Part shown: piece by piece, positions 10,366 to 19,327 of the stretch
Layout: each line of letters opens with the position of its first letter
Numbering within the stretch: the stretch's first letter is position 1
Assembly: GCF_017569225.1 (NCBI RefSeq)
Contig: NZ_CP071868.1
Span: 558,001-622,000, forward strand
Source: Pengzhenrongella sicca
Lineage (GTDB): Bacteria > Actinomycetota > Actinomycetes > Actinomycetales > Cellulomonadaceae
Length of the DNA: 64,000 bases
Direction: 5' to 3'
Made by a program: the position numbers and the translations under genes
Notes under the pieces: model-generated
What the model saw: only the letters and a program-made list of their open reading frames with translations
Told to the model about the DNA's origin: nothing
Database searches by the model: none

Positions 10366-11292
10366 ATGCGGCTCGGAGTGCTCGACGTCGGGTCCAACAC
10401 GGTGCACCTGCTCGTGGTGGACGCCCACCCGGGCGCCCGGCCGGTGCCGAGCTCGACCCACAAGACGGTCGTGCGGATGATGCGCTTCATCGCGCCCGAC
10501 GGCGCGATCACCGACGAGGGTGTCGAGCGGATCACCGGGGCGATCGCCTCGGCCGTGACCGCGGCCGCCAGCGAGGAGGTCGCGGAGCTGCTGCCGTTCG
10601 CGACGTCGGCGCTGCGGGAGGCGACCAACGGTGCGGCGGTCTTCGCCCACATCGAGCGCGAGACCGGCGTCGCGCTGCGCGTGCTCAGCGGCTACGACGA
10701 GGCGCGGCTGACGTTCCTCGCGGTGCGGCGCTGGCACGGCTGGTCGGCCGGGCGCATCCTGCTCCTCGACATCGGCGGCGGCTCCCTCGAGATCGCGTCC
10801 GGCATCGACGAGTACCCGGACCTCGCCGTCTCCGTGCCGCTCGGGGCGGGGCGCAGCACGATCGGCTTCCTGCCGGACGACCCGCCGACCTCCGACCAGG
10901 TCGAGGCCCTGCGGGCCCACGCCCGCGGCGTGCTGCGCGAGGTCGCCCCGCGCTTCGCCGCGCTGGACCGCCCCGACCACGTGGTGGGCACGAGCAAGAC
11001 CTTCCGCTCGCTCGCGCGGCTCGCGGGGTCGGTGCACGACGGCGTCGGTCCCGACGACCGGGTCCGGCTGCGCCGCTCGCAGCTCGCGGACTGGGTGCCG
11101 CGGCTCGCGGCGATCCCGGCCCAGGCGCGGACGGCCCTGCCGGGGATCACGCCCGAGCGGACCGCGCAGATCGTCGGCGGCGGCATCGTCGCCGAGGAGG
11201 CGATGCGCGCGTTCTCCGTCCGCGAGCTCGAGATCTGCCCGTGGGCGCTGCGCGAGGGCCTGATCCTGCGCCGCCTGGACGACCTCGCCTGA
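10366..11292 (+). CDS. Ppx/GppA-family exopolyphosphatase
   Basis: Protein of 308 residues of the ASKHA fold, expected to hydrolyse terminal phosphates from polyphosphate or pppGpp. Visible motifs: N-terminal phosphate-1 loop GVLDVGSNTVHLLV, the ATSALREA block, and the phosphate-2 loop LLLDIGGGSLEIA, followed by PLGAGRST and VGTSKTFRSLAR. It is the short actinobacterial form (about 310 residues) without the C-terminal HD-like domain of E. coli Ppx. It starts five bases after guaA and is probably co-transcribed, which places both in guanine nucleotide metabolism (inference). Which substrate dominates cannot be told from the sequence. Confidence 0.9.
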   Translation: MRLGVLDVGSNTVHLLVVDAHPGARPVPSSTHKTVVRMMRFIAPDGAITDEGVERITGAIASAVTAAASEEVAELLPFATSALREATNGAAVFAHIERETGVALRVLSGYDEARLTFLAVRRWHGWSAGRILLLDIGGGSLEIASGIDEYPDLAVSVPLGAGRSTIGFLPDDPPTSDQVEALRAHARGVLREVAPRFAALDRPDHVVGTSKTFRSLARLAGSVHDGVGPDDRVRLRRSQLADWVPRLAAIPAQARTALPGITPERTAQIVGGGIVAEEAMRAFSVRELEICPWALREGLILRRLDDLA

Positions 11293-11323
11293 GCCGGCGC
11301 TCCGGCCGGGCCGGAACCCGAAC

Positions 11324-11338
11324 TACCCTGGGGTCGTG
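11324..11338 (+). promoter_or_regulatory. -10 element and leaderless GTG of the glycosyltransferase gene
   Basis: TACCCT (11324-11329), six bases, then GTG (11336). The arrangement is nearly identical to the one before guaA. Confidence 0.5.
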
Positions 11339-12481
11339 CGGATCGCCCATGTCACCGACACCTTCCTGCCCCGGACCGGGGGGATCGAGTCTCAGGTCAG
11401 CGACCTCGCCGCCCGCCAGGCCGCGCAGGGCCACGACGTGCACGTGCTCACCGCGACCCTCGGGGCCGGCGGCGAGCGCGGCGGGGTGGTCGACGTCGAG
11501 CGGGGCGTCGCGGTGCACCGCCTGGGCGCGCGGATGCCGTTCGAACTCCCGGTCAACCCGGCCGAGTCCCGCCTGATCGCCGCGACCCTGCGGGCCGTGC
11601 GGCCCGACGTCGTGCACGTGCACGCCGGGGTGCTCTCGCCGTTCGCGTTCGACGGCGCCCGGGTGGCCAGCGCCGCGCGGCTCCCGGTCGCGATCACGTG
11701 GCACTGCATGCTCGACGGCGTCATCGGCGCGCTGCGCCTCGGCGCGCGCCTGACCCGTTGGGACCGGCGCGCCGTCGCCTTCAGCGCGGTGAGCGACGTC
11801 GCGGCCGAGCGCGTCGCGAGCGTGTTCGGGGCGCACGTCGCGGTGCTCCCCAACGGCCTCGACCTGGCCGCGTGGGCCCCGGCCACGAGCCCCGCCCCGG
11901 CCGACGACGCCGCCGACCGCGCGACCGCGGGCCCGTTGCGCCTGGTCGCGACCATGCGACTGGCCCCGCGCAAGCGGGCCGTCCCGCTCGTCGACGCGGT
12001 CGCGGCGGCGGCCGCCCGGCTCGGGCCGGGCGCGCTGAGCCTCGAGATCATCGGCTCCGGCCCCGTGCTGAGCCGGGTCGAGGTGGCCATCGCGCGGCAC
12101 GGCCTCGGCGACGTGGTCCGGCTCCGCGGCCGGCTCGAGCGCGCGCAGGTGCGCGTGGCCTACGCCACCGCGAACGTGTTCCTCGCGCCGGCCGAGCTCG
12201 AGTCGTTCGGGATCGCGGCGCTCGAGGCGCGCGTCGCGGGCCTGGCCGTCGTCGCGCGCAGCGGCACCGGCATCACGAGCTTCGTGCGGGACGGGACCAA
12301 CGGCCTGATCGTGGACGACGACGCGGGGCTGGCCGACGCCATCGTGCGCTGTGCAACGGAGCCCGAGCTCGTCCGGTCGATGCAGGAGCACAACCGGACG
12401 GTGCTGCCCGACCTGGGGTGGGACACCGTGGCGGCCCGCGCGGCCGCCGAGTACGCGCGCGCCCAGCAGCTGCGTCGCTGA
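11336..12481 (+). CDS. GT4-family (GT-B fold) glycosyltransferase
   Basis: Cytoplasmic or membrane-associated retaining glycosyltransferase of 381 residues. The N-terminal Rossmann half starts with RIAHVTDTFLPRTGGIE, typical of the GT4 mannosyltransferase group (PimB/PimC/MshA-like), and includes VHVHAGVLSPFAF. The C-terminal half has the donor-binding segment with LAPAELESFGIAALEAR (the E-x7-E motif), followed by GTGITSFVRDGTNGLIV. A GDP-mannose or UDP-sugar donor is likely. The acceptor is unknown, and neighbouring genes do not identify a pathway. It carries its own leaderless start. Confidence 0.87.
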   Translation: MRIAHVTDTFLPRTGGIESQVSDLAARQAAQGHDVHVLTATLGAGGERGGVVDVERGVAVHRLGARMPFELPVNPAESRLIAATLRAVRPDVVHVHAGVLSPFAFDGARVASAARLPVAITWHCMLDGVIGALRLGARLTRWDRRAVAFSAVSDVAAERVASVFGAHVAVLPNGLDLAAWAPATSPAPADDAADRATAGPLRLVATMRLAPRKRAVPLVDAVAAAAARLGPGALSLEIIGSGPVLSRVEVAIARHGLGDVVRLRGRLERAQVRVAYATANVFLAPAELESFGIAALEARVAGLAVVARSGTGITSFVRDGTNGLIVDDDAGLADAIVRCATEPELVRSMQEHNRTVLPDLGWDTVAARAAAEYARAQQLRR

Positions 12482-12564
12482 CGGGCGAAGGGTCCCGGAA
12501 AGACCCCGGAGACGCGGGCACAAGGGTGACCTACGTCCCAGAGGTGCCGCCGTCATCGTTGCCA

Positions 12565-12577
12565 CACTTACTAAGTG
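12565..12577. promoter_or_regulatory. Perfect inverted repeat upstream of the two-helix membrane protein gene
   Basis: CACTTA-C-TAAGTG is a perfect 13-bp dyad in the 171-bp gap after the glycosyltransferase gene, in a locally AT-richer patch and 76 bp before the next start codon. It could be an operator or part of a promoter; nothing identifies the binding protein. Confidence 0.35.
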
Positions 12578-12652
12578 AACCTTCAACGAGGTTCGCTGGT
12601 CCGGTGCCGCCGGGCCCCTGCCTCTGACGGTTCCGCGAAGGGAACGCCCCTC

Positions 12653-13228
12653 ATGTCCTCCACCACCACCAACTCCACGAACCCGATGGTCAAGCTCATC
12701 GGCCTCGTGCTGCTCGTCGCCGCGGTCGTCATGGTCGCCGCGGGCGCCACCACCTGGGCCTTCGTCACCTCGGCGCTCAAGGACGAGAACATCACGGTCT
12801 CCGCTGTGACCGAAGAGGAGCCGGGCTCGCTCGCCGGCAAGCCCGTCGCCGGTCCGTTCACGGCGTACGCCCAGGCCAACGCCATCGCGCACCACGCGCT
12901 CGCCGGCGCCGAGGGCCGCACCTACGCCGAGCTCGGCGAGGCCTCCAACGCGCTCAAGGCCGAGCTCGCCGCCGACGGCAAGTCCGAGGCTGAGATCGCC
13001 GAGGACGAGGGCGTTCTCGAGATCGCCGCCCAGCGCACCACCGCGATGAACGGCTCGTTCCTGCGCGCGTCGCTCTTCACCTCGGTCGTCTCCTACGGCG
13101 TCGCCGCCCTGGTCATGGGCCTCGGCCTCCTGTTCGGCCTGCTGGGCTTCGCCCTGCGGTCCATCTCGACGACCACGGTCGTCACGACGGCCACCCCCAC
13201 CGAGCGCCCCGTCGCCTCGGCCGTCTGA
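12653..13228 (+). CDS. Two-helix membrane protein (often mislabelled 'LigA dioxygenase')
   Basis: Protein of 191 residues with two clear helices: about 14-38 (KLIGLVLLVAAVVMVAAGATTW) and about 139-165 (VVSYGVAALVMGLGLLFGLLGFAL, written here in part). The domain between them (residues 40-138) is Ala/Glu-rich, contains the phrase AGPFTAYAQANAI, and is probably extracytoplasmic. Related actinobacterial proteins are often annotated as aromatic ring-opening dioxygenase LigA, but no metal-binding or dioxygenase motif is visible, so that label should not be trusted. ATG 12653 follows a GAAGGGA ribosome-binding site; an earlier in-frame start at 12575 lacks one. A strong terminator follows. Confidence 0.8.
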   Translation: MSSTTTNSTNPMVKLIGLVLLVAAVVMVAAGATTWAFVTSALKDENITVSAVTEEEPGSLAGKPVAGPFTAYAQANAIAHHALAGAEGRTYAELGEASNALKAELAADGKSEAEIAEDEGVLEIAAQRTTAMNGSFLRASLFTSVVSYGVAALVMGLGLLFGLLGFALRSISTTTVVTTATPTERPVASAV

Positions 13229-13241
13229 CCCACCTCAACGC

Positions 13242-13284
13242 CCGCACCCCCGGTCAGTCGACCGGGGGTGCGGTGTCTTTTTTT
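13242..13284 (+). terminator. Intrinsic terminator after the two-helix membrane protein gene
   Basis: A perfect 14-bp GC-rich stem (13242-13255 with 13260-13273), loop AGTC, followed by seven T residues at 13278-13284. It is the clearest factor-independent terminator in the window. Confidence 0.93.
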
Positions 13285-13311
13285 GTGCGCACGCTGCCTT
13301 GGGCGGTGCGA

Positions 13312-13887
13312 TCAGTGGCCGCGTCGGCGGACGCTCGCGACGACCGAGCCGGCGAGCAGGCCGACCCCAGCGAGCGTGAGCAGCGCGATGAAGGCGAGCT
13401 CGAGGTCGAGCTCGTACCCGGCCGCCACGGCGATGACGCCAGCGCCGATCACCGCGAGCACGAGGCCCCACACGACCGTCCCGACGCGCAGGCTCGGCCG
13501 CACCCGCGACGTCGGCCCGGGCTCCGCACCGGCCGGGGTGGCGGTCGGAGTGACCGCGACCGGCGTCGCCGCGGCGGGCGTGCCCGCGGACGTCGTGGCG
13601 TCCGCCGGTGCGCCGAGCCCGAGATCGAGCTCGAGCGACCGCGTGGCGGCGGCGCCCGGCGCGGCGGCCAGGACCTCGGTCGCCGCCACGTCGTCCCGCG
13701 GGGTGACGAGCGGCTGGGTCTCGTCGAGCGGCCGGCTCGTGTCGAGCGGCTGGGTCTCGTCGAGCGGCTGAGTCTCGTCGGGCCGCGGGGTGACCAGCGG
13801 CTGGGTCTCGTCGAGTGGCTGCGGGGCGATCACGTCCGTCGGGTCGACGGGATCGGACGGCCCGGTTCGGGGCTGGTTCGTGCTCAT
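13312..13887 (-). CDS. Membrane protein with DETQPL repeats, partner of the PspC/LiaF-like protein
   Basis: Protein of 191 residues. Residues about 20-60 hold four copies of DETQPL plus the variants DTSRPL and VTPR, then an Ala/Pro/Thr-rich stretch and two C-terminal helices (about 135-157 and 163-182). The charged tail SVRRRGH is cytoplasmic. ATG 13887 follows GGAGGT at a six-base spacing and overlaps the stop of the upstream PspC gene (ATGA). The repeated Thr-Gln-Pro tract resembles phospho-threonine docking tails, so phosphorylation by a Ser/Thr kinase and FHA binding is a possibility, but that is inference. No family recognised. Confidence 0.75.
   Translation of the reverse strand: MSTNQPRTGPSDPVDPTDVIAPQPLDETQPLVTPRPDETQPLDETQPLDTSRPLDETQPLVTPRDDVAATEVLAAAPGAAATRSLELDLGLGAPADATTSAGTPAAATPVAVTPTATPAGAEPGPTSRVRPSLRVGTVVWGLVLAVIGAGVIAVAAGYELDLELAFIALLTLAGVGLLAGSVVASVRRRGH
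13703..13823 (-). repeat. Imperfect tandem repeat encoding DETQPL units
   Basis: Near-identical 18-30 bp units (GAGCGGCTGGGTCTCGTC on the plus strand and variants) recur in tandem. The repeat is in frame and entirely coding, so copy number can change without frameshift. Confidence 0.7.
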
Positions 13888-15536
13888 CGGGATACCTCCA
13901 CGACGCGGACAGCGCCCGCGCCAGATTCGACGTGCAGGACGATCTGTGCGTTCTCGCCCGCGGCGACCTCGTCGCTCGCGAACTCGTACTCGCGGGATCC
14001 GGAGACGCCCGAGATCTCTTGCGGGTTGTCTTCGACGTCCCACGAGATGTCGCCGGCGGCCAGCTTGACCACGGCCGAGACCGGGGTGTCGCTCGGCACC
14101 GTGATGGTGAGCTGACCCGCGCCGAGGCTGATCGGAACCTCGACGACCTGGCCGTCGGTGGCGAGCTGCGTCAGGTCGACGTTCAGGTCGCCGACCGCGG
14201 CCGCGACGCCCTCGCTGGCCTGGGCCGGCGTGCTCGGCGACCACTGCCCCTCGGGGGCGATCAGCCGGACGGTCGTGGGGTCATTGTTCCAGCTGGTGTC
14301 CCAGTCGCCCTGCGTGATCGCGGCCGCGGGGACCGCGAGCACGATGCCCGTGATCGCGAGGAAGCCGAGCGTTCCGCTCGACCGCCCGCGCAGCCCGGCG
14401 ACGATGATCCCGATCCCCGCCAGGACGATGCCGATGCCGGCGGCGGTCAGCCCGACCGAGAGGTCGAGGCCCTCCGTGCGATCGGCGATGAGCAGGCCCG
14501 CGAGGGTCACGAGCGACAGCCCGACGACGGCGCCGACGGCGGCGGAGCCGGGCCCGTGCACGACCGGGCGCCGCGGCTTGGGCGGGACGGGCGGCGCGGT
14601 CGCGTACCCGGCCGGCGGGCCGGCCTGGCTGCGGGCGGGCCGACCGGCGTAGCCGGCCGCCGTCGGTCCGGCGTGCCCGGCGTAGCTGCCTGCGGGCTGG
14701 CCGGCATAGCCGCTTGCGGCGGGGCTGGCGTAGCCGCCCGCGGTGGGGCTGGCGTAGCCGCTTGCGGCTGGACCGGCGTAGCCGCGTGCCTGCGGCGGCG
14801 GCGGGGGAGTGCCCGGCGCGTGGCCGGCGTAGCCGCCGGCGGCGCGGGCCGCCGCTCCCGGCGCGGGCGGCGCCGGGTAGGTCGAGGCCTGCGGCGAGCC
14901 GGCCGGGTACTGCGGAGAGCGGGCCGGGTACGGCGGGCCGCCGGCCGGGTTGCCGCCGCCGCGGCGGGTGGCGGAGGAGATGACGAGGCCGACGACGGTG
15001 GCGATCGCGGCGAACCAGAGGAGCCCGCTGAACCAGCCGAAGCCCTGCATGCCCCAGCCGCCGAACCACCAGTCGTCGGTGCTGGTGCCCACGATGAACA
15101 GGCCGATCGCGCCGAGCAGCGCGACGTCGAACCGGCCGTGGATCGTCTCCTGCAGGTGGATGCGTCCGTCGACCTGCTCCGGCAGGAGGGCCCAGGCGAA
15201 CGCGTAGAGGATGAAGCCCGCGCCGCCGCCGAAGATCGCGGTGACGATGATGATCCCGCGCACGAGCAGCGGGTCGATGCCGAAGCGCAGGGCGATGCCG
15301 CCGGCGACCCCGCCGATCCAGCGCTGCTCGGACCGGACGATGCCGATCCGGCGGATGCCGTCGAAGAAGCCGTCGCTGCCCGACCGCGTCGGGGCGCCGT
15401 AGGGAGGCTGGCCAGCGGGCGGGTAGGGCTGCTGGCCGGCGGGCGGGAACGGCGGTTGGCCGGCGGGCGGGTACGGCGGTTCCCCCGCCGCAGGGGCCGG
15501 CGGCTGATCCGCCGGAGCAGGTGTCGATGTGTCCAT
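13884..15536 (-). CDS. PspC-domain membrane protein with LiaF/DUF4097-like C-terminus
   Basis: Protein of 550 residues. The N-terminal tail has PPYPPAGQPP-type repeats (about 12-50), then a PspC domain (about 60-120, IGGVAGGIALRFGIDPLLVRG), more helices, a long low-complexity segment of GYAGPAAS-type repeats (about 185-290), four helices and a C-terminal extracytoplasmic beta domain (about 400-550) resembling LiaF/DUF4097. By analogy it senses envelope damage or restrains the divergently encoded PspC-domain kinase. ATG 15536 follows AAGGA at a seven-base spacing. The gene overlaps the DETQPL protein gene downstream. The function is inferred from domains and context. Confidence 0.85.
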   Translation of the reverse strand: MDTSTPAPADQPPAPAAGEPPYPPAGQPPFPPAGQQPYPPAGQPPYGAPTRSGSDGFFDGIRRIGIVRSEQRWIGGVAGGIALRFGIDPLLVRGIIIVTAIFGGGAGFILYAFAWALLPEQVDGRIHLQETIHGRFDVALLGAIGLFIVGTSTDDWWFGGWGMQGFGWFSGLLWFAAIATVVGLVISSATRRGGGNPAGGPPYPARSPQYPAGSPQASTYPAPPAPGAAARAAGGYAGHAPGTPPPPPQARGYAGPAASGYASPTAGGYASPAASGYAGQPAGSYAGHAGPTAAGYAGRPARSQAGPPAGYATAPPVPPKPRRPVVHGPGSAAVGAVVGLSLVTLAGLLIADRTEGLDLSVGLTAAGIGIVLAGIGIIVAGLRGRSSGTLGFLAITGIVLAVPAAAITQGDWDTSWNNDPTTVRLIAPEGQWSPSTPAQASEGVAAAVGDLNVDLTQLATDGQVVEVPISLGAGQLTITVPSDTPVSAVVKLAAGDISWDVEDNPQEISGVSGSREYEFASDEVAAGENAQIVLHVESGAGAVRVVEVSR

Positions 15537-15624
15537 GACTCGATCCTTGCTGGCCGCCGATGCGGCCACCATCGGGTACCACCCTGAGCGCACCCTGAAA
15601 GATCCGGGCCCGGCCCCTGGTTGT

Positions 15625-15651
15625 CGGGCCGGGACACCCGGATCCGGCCCG
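15625..15651. promoter_or_regulatory. Inverted repeat in the divergent PspC/kinase promoter region
   Basis: CGGGCCGG (15625-15632) and CCGGCCCG (15644-15651) form an eight-bp inverted repeat with an 11-base spacer. It overlaps where the -35 element of the kinase gene would lie (its -10 candidate GACGAT is at 15660-15665). A related box, CCGGGCCCGG, precedes it at 15604-15613. It is a plausible autoregulatory site for the LuxR-type regulator encoded here; no binding data are implied. Confidence 0.35.
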
Positions 15652-15671
15652 GGACGTGTGACGATCGGTGC

Positions 15672-16991
15672 ATGACGTGGACGACGGGCGGCGCGGAGTA
15701 CCCGGTGCCGCAGCGCCCGGGCCCTACGGGGCCTCCGGCGCGCCTGCCGCTGCGCCGCCCGGTGGACGGGCGCCGGCGGGTCGCCGGCGTGTGCGCCGGG
15801 ATCGCCGCCCACCTCGGGATGCCGGTCCGGGTCGTGCGCCTGCTCATGGTCGGCGCGACGTTCGCGGGCGGCGCCGGCGCGTTGCTGTACATCTTCCTGT
15901 GGGTCACCGTGCCGACGGGGGACCCGGCGGCGGCCGCCGCGCAGGACCGGCCCGCCGCGCTGACGCGGCTGGCGCCCCGGCTGCGCGAGCAGAGCCGCCC
16001 GGTGCCCGTCACCGACATCGGCATCGGGCTGATCCTGCTCGTCGGCGCGGGGCTGCTCATCGCGATCCGGCGCGGCGCCGATGTGCAGATGACCTGGGTC
16101 GTGCCAGCCCTCATCCTGCTCGCGGGCACGGCGTTGGCCTGGAGCCAGCTCGACCGCGTGCAGCGCGAGCGGTGGCTGTCCCGCGCCGGCGGGCGCACGC
16201 CCGTCAGCGTCGTCCGGCTCGTCGGCGGCGCCGTCCTGGTGGGGATCGGCGCGCTGCTCCTGGTCGGGCAGGACGCGCCCGCGGGGGCGCAGGTGCGGGC
16301 CGCCGTCGCGGCGCTGGCGGTGCTCGCCGGCGCGGTCATCGTGGCCGCGCCGTGGTGGCTGCGCCTGGCGCATGAGCTCGGCGACGAGCGCGCGGCCCGC
16401 GCGCGCGAGGCCGAGCGGGCCGACATCGCCGCGCACCTGCACGACTCGGTGCTGCAGACCCTCGCGCTCATCCGCGCGCGCGCCGACGACCCGGTCGAGG
16501 TCTCACGCATGGCCCGCGCCCAGGAGCGCGAGCTGCGCGAGTGGCTCTACGACGACCGGTCCGAGCCCGGCACATCGCTCGCCGCCGCGCTGCGCGCCGT
16601 CGTCGGCGAGGTCGAGGACGGCCGCGCGGTCGCGATCGAGACCGTCGTCGTGGGTGACCGGGTGCCGGACGCCGACACCGAGGCGCTGCTGCAGGCGACC
16701 CGCGAGGCGCTCGTCAACGCCGTCGTGCACGGCCGGCCGCCGGTCTCGCTGTACCTCGAGGTCGCCCCCGACGCCGTCGACGTCTTCGTCCGGGACCGCG
16801 GCGACGGGTTCGACCTCGACGCCGTGCCGCTCGACCGCTTCGGCGTGCGGGAGTCCATCATGGGACGCGTGCGTCGCCGCGGCGGGTCCGCGACCGTGAC
16901 GTCGCGACCCGAGCGGGGCACCGAGGTGCACCTGCGGGTCCCGGTGCGGCCGACCGACGAGCACGCGCGCGAGACAACCGCAACCAGATGA
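15672..16991 (+). CDS. PspC-domain sensor histidine kinase (HisKA_3/NarL-type)
   Basis: Membrane kinase of 439 residues: N-terminal PspC domain (about 32-90, RRVAGVCAGIAAHLGMP), four further helices to about 240, then the dimerisation/phosphoacceptor motif AHLHDSVLQTLALI (His near 259) and an HATPase domain with N-box TREALVNAVVHG and G-box DRGDGFDLD. It would phosphorylate the LuxR regulator encoded 13 bp downstream. ATG 15672 comes six bases after a GACGAT -10 candidate with no ribosome-binding site, suggesting a leaderless start. The same PspC domain in the kinase and in the divergent LiaF-like protein suggests both read the same membrane signal. Confidence 0.9.
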   Translation: MTWTTGGAEYPVPQRPGPTGPPARLPLRRPVDGRRRVAGVCAGIAAHLGMPVRVVRLLMVGATFAGGAGALLYIFLWVTVPTGDPAAAAAQDRPAALTRLAPRLREQSRPVPVTDIGIGLILLVGAGLLIAIRRGADVQMTWVVPALILLAGTALAWSQLDRVQRERWLSRAGGRTPVSVVRLVGGAVLVGIGALLLVGQDAPAGAQVRAAVAALAVLAGAVIVAAPWWLRLAHELGDERAARAREAERADIAAHLHDSVLQTLALIRARADDPVEVSRMARAQERELREWLYDDRSEPGTSLAAALRAVVGEVEDGRAVAIETVVVGDRVPDADTEALLQATREALVNAVVHGRPPVSLYLEVAPDAVDVFVRDRGDGFDLDAVPLDRFGVRESIMGRVRRRGGSATVTSRPERGTEVHLRVPVRPTDEHARETTATR

Positions 16992-17004
16992 GGAACGCGA
17001 GCAC

Positions 17005-17667
17005 ATGAGTAGCCCGACACCGGTCGACGTGGTCCTGGTCGACGATCACCTGATGTTCCGCACGGGCGTGCGCGCCTCGCTCGACGCACGCGTCAACGTC
17101 GTCGGCGAGGCCGACGACGTCGAGTCGGCGATCCGCTGCGTGCGCGCCCTGACCCCGCCGGTCGTGCTGCTCGACGTGCACCTGCCCGGGGGCAACGGGG
17201 GCGGCGGCGCCGAGGTGATCACGGCGTGCGCCGACCTGCTCACGGGCACGCGCTTCCTCGCGCTGTCGGTCTCCGACGCGGCCGAGGACGTGGTCGCGGT
17301 GATCCGGGCGGGCGCTCGCGGCTACGTGACCAAGGCGATCTCCGGGCCGGACCTGTGCGACGCGGTCGTGCGCGTCGCGGGCGGGGACGCGGTCTTCTCG
17401 CCGCGCCTGGCCGGGTTCGTGCTCGACGCGTTCGGCACGAGCGCCGCCGACGTCGCGATCACCGACGACGAGCTCGACCGGCTCTCCGCGCGCGAGCAGG
17501 AGGTCATGCGGCTCATCGCCCGCGGGTACAGCTACCGCGAGGTCGCCTCCGAGCTGTTCATCTCGATCAAGACGGTCGAGACCCACGTCTCGGCCGTGCT
17601 GCGCAAGCTGCAGCTGTCCTCGCGGTACGAGCTCACGCGCTGGGCCGCGGCGCGCCGGCTGCTGTAG
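17005..17667 (+). CDS. LuxR/NarL-family response regulator paired with the PspC kinase
   Basis: Cytoplasmic transcription factor of 220 residues. The receiver domain keeps the acidic pair (LVDDH), the phosphoacceptor Asp (VLLDVHLP), a Ser at the switch position (LALSVSD) and the conserved Lys (GYVTKAIS). The C-terminal LuxR helix-turn-helix starts at LSAREQEVMRLIARG and carries the recognition-helix region KTVETHVSAVLRKL. It starts 13 bp after the kinase gene. Likely targets are its own promoter region and the divergent PspC operon (inference). The gene ends 16 bp from the convergent chemoreceptor gene. Confidence 0.92.
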   Translation: MSSPTPVDVVLVDDHLMFRTGVRASLDARVNVVGEADDVESAIRCVRALTPPVVLLDVHLPGGNGGGGAEVITACADLLTGTRFLALSVSDAAEDVVAVIRAGARGYVTKAISGPDLCDAVVRVAGGDAVFSPRLAGFVLDAFGTSAADVAITDDELDRLSAREQEVMRLIARGYSYREVASELFISIKTVETHVSAVLRKLQLSSRYELTRWAAARRLL

Positions 17668-17683
17668 CGCGGAGCCCGTACGG

Positions 17684-19327
17684 CTAGTAGGTGAACGCCG
17701 CGACGCGCGTGCGGAGGTCGGCGGACATCCGGGCGAGCTCGTCGACCGACGCGCCCATCTGGCCCATGATCTCGCTCGCCCCGGCCGTGGACGACGCCAC
17801 ACCGGTGATGTTCAGCGCGATCTCGCCCGCGCCGGCGGCAGCCTCGGTGACGGACCGGGACATCTCGTTCGTGGTCGCGGTCTGCTCCTCGACGGCGGAC
17901 GCGATCGTCAGCTGGTAGTCGTTGACCGCGGCGATGATGTCGGAGATCTCGCGGATCGCGGCGACGGCCCCGGTCGCGTCGACCTGGATCGACTCGACCC
18001 GCCGGGTGATCTCCTCGGTGGCCTTGGCGGTCTCGCGAGCGAGTTCCTTGACCTCCCCGGCGACGACGGCGAAGCCCTTGCCCGCCTCTCCGGCCCGCGC
18101 GGCCTCGATCGTCGCGTTCAGCGCGAGCAGGTTCGTCTGCGCCGCGATCGACGTGATCGTCTTGACGACGTTCCCGATCTCCTCGCTGCTCGTCCCGAGC
18201 GCCGTGACCGTCTCGTTCGTCGCGGCGACGACGCCGGTCGCCTCGGCCGCGACCTTGGCGGCCTGGTTCGCGTTCTGGGCGATCTCGCGGATCGAGGCGC
18301 CCATCTGCTCGGCTCCCGCCGCGACCGTCTGGACGTTGCGGCTGACCTCCTCGGCCGCGGCGGCGACGACGCCCGCCTGGGCGCTCGTGTCCTGCGCGCC
18401 GACGGACACCTGGGTCGAGGCGGCGGAGAGCTCTTCGGCGGCGGCGGCGACCATCTCGGCGGTCTGCACGACCCCCGAGAGGGTCGCGCGCAACGACTCC
18501 TGGGCGGCGCCGAGCGAGTGCGCCATCTGGCCGAGCTCGTCGCCGGTGTCGACGCTCGCCGCGACCGTGAGGTCGCCGCGGGCCATCGCCTCCAGGCTCG
18601 TGCTCACGGTCCGCAGTCCCCGCGTGATCCGGCGGGTGACGGCGGTGGACAGCGTGACCGCCGCGAGGATGGACACGCCGAAGCCCACGACGACGGCGAT
18701 GATGGCGTCGCGGATGGCCGCGCTCGCGTCGAGCATGATCGCCTCGACCTCGTACTGGATCTGGCCGTCGGCGAGCCCGAGCACGCGGCCGGTGTAGCCC
18801 GGGTCCGCTGCGACGGACGCGGCGATCGCGGCATCGAGGCCCTCGATGTCGCCCGCCGCGACGAGCGGTGCGAGCGTTGCGTCGCGGTACGAGATCCAGG
18901 AGTTCCACCGGGTCAGGAAGTCGGCCCACTGCGTCGTCTGCGACTCGGGGTATGCCGCGATGGTCTCGATCAGGTTGGCCGCGGTGCGGTCGTTCCAGTC
19001 CTGCGCCGTGAGCAGCTGCGTGCGGCTGCTCGCGTCCGCGGCGCGCGTCGCGCGGTACACGAGCAGGTGGCTCTCGGTCTGCGCGGTGCGCAGCTGGGCC
19101 ATCGATCCCTGCAGGTCGTCCGTGAGCTGGTGCACGTCCTCGAGGTTGCGCTCGGCCTGGACGAGCGCGGCCACGCTGAATCCGCCGACGCCGGCGAACA
19201 CGAGCCCCAGGAGCGCGATCGAGGCGCCGACCTTGGCCCAGACGGGCCGGTCCCAGAACCAGGCCGCGCGCCGGCGCGCCCGTGGGAGGTGGCCCTCGTT
19301 CGCGCTGGTCGTTGACTGCGGGCTCAT
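17684..19327 (-). CDS. Methyl-accepting chemotaxis protein
   Basis: Transmembrane chemoreceptor of 547 residues. It has a basic N-terminus, TM1 about 32-54, an extracellular helical sensor domain to about 195 (with [10 protein letters not shown], like four-helix-bundle sensors), TM2, a HAMP domain, and a long coiled-coil signalling domain with the hairpin tip [20 protein letters not shown]. It signals to CheA/CheW, whose genes are not in the window. Its start overlaps the stop of the sugar-binding lipoprotein gene by ATGA, so the two are co-translated. This suggests the lipoprotein presents a sugar to the receptor. Confidence 0.93.
   Translation of the reverse strand: MSPQSTTSANEGHLPRARRRAAWFWDRPVWAKVGASIALLGLVFAGVGGFSVAALVQAERNLEDVHQLTDDLQGSMAQLRTAQTESHLLVYRATRAADASSRTQLLTAQDWNDRTAANLIETIAAYPESQTTQWADFLTRWNSWISYRDATLAPLVAAGDIEGLDAAIAASVAADPGYTGRVLGLADGQIQYEVEAIMLDASAAIRDAIIAVVVGFGVSILAAVTLSTAVTRRITRGLRTVSTSLEAMARGDLTVAASVDTGDELGQMAHSLGAAQESLRATLSGVVQTAEMVAAAAEELSAASTQVSVGAQDTSAQAGVVAAAAEEVSRNVQTVAAGAEQMGASIREIAQNANQAAKVAAEATGVVAATNETVTALGTSSEEIGNVVKTITSIAAQTNLLALNATIEAARAGEAGKGFAVVAGEVKELARETAKATEEITRRVESIQVDATGAVAAIREISDIIAAVNDYQLTIASAVEEQTATTNEMSRSVTEAAAGAGEIALNITGVASSTAGASEIMGQMGASVDELARMSADLRTRVAAFTY

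Noticed and set aside
12653-13228. Annotation as aromatic ring-opening dioxygenase LigA
   Set aside because: The protein is a two-helix membrane protein without metal ligands; the label in related genomes appears to be propagated error.
13700-15490. Possible CRISPR-like array in the repetitive stretches of the PspC locus
   Set aside because: The repeats are in-frame DETQPL, GYAGPAAS and PPYPPAGQ coding units with no unique spacers of constant length.
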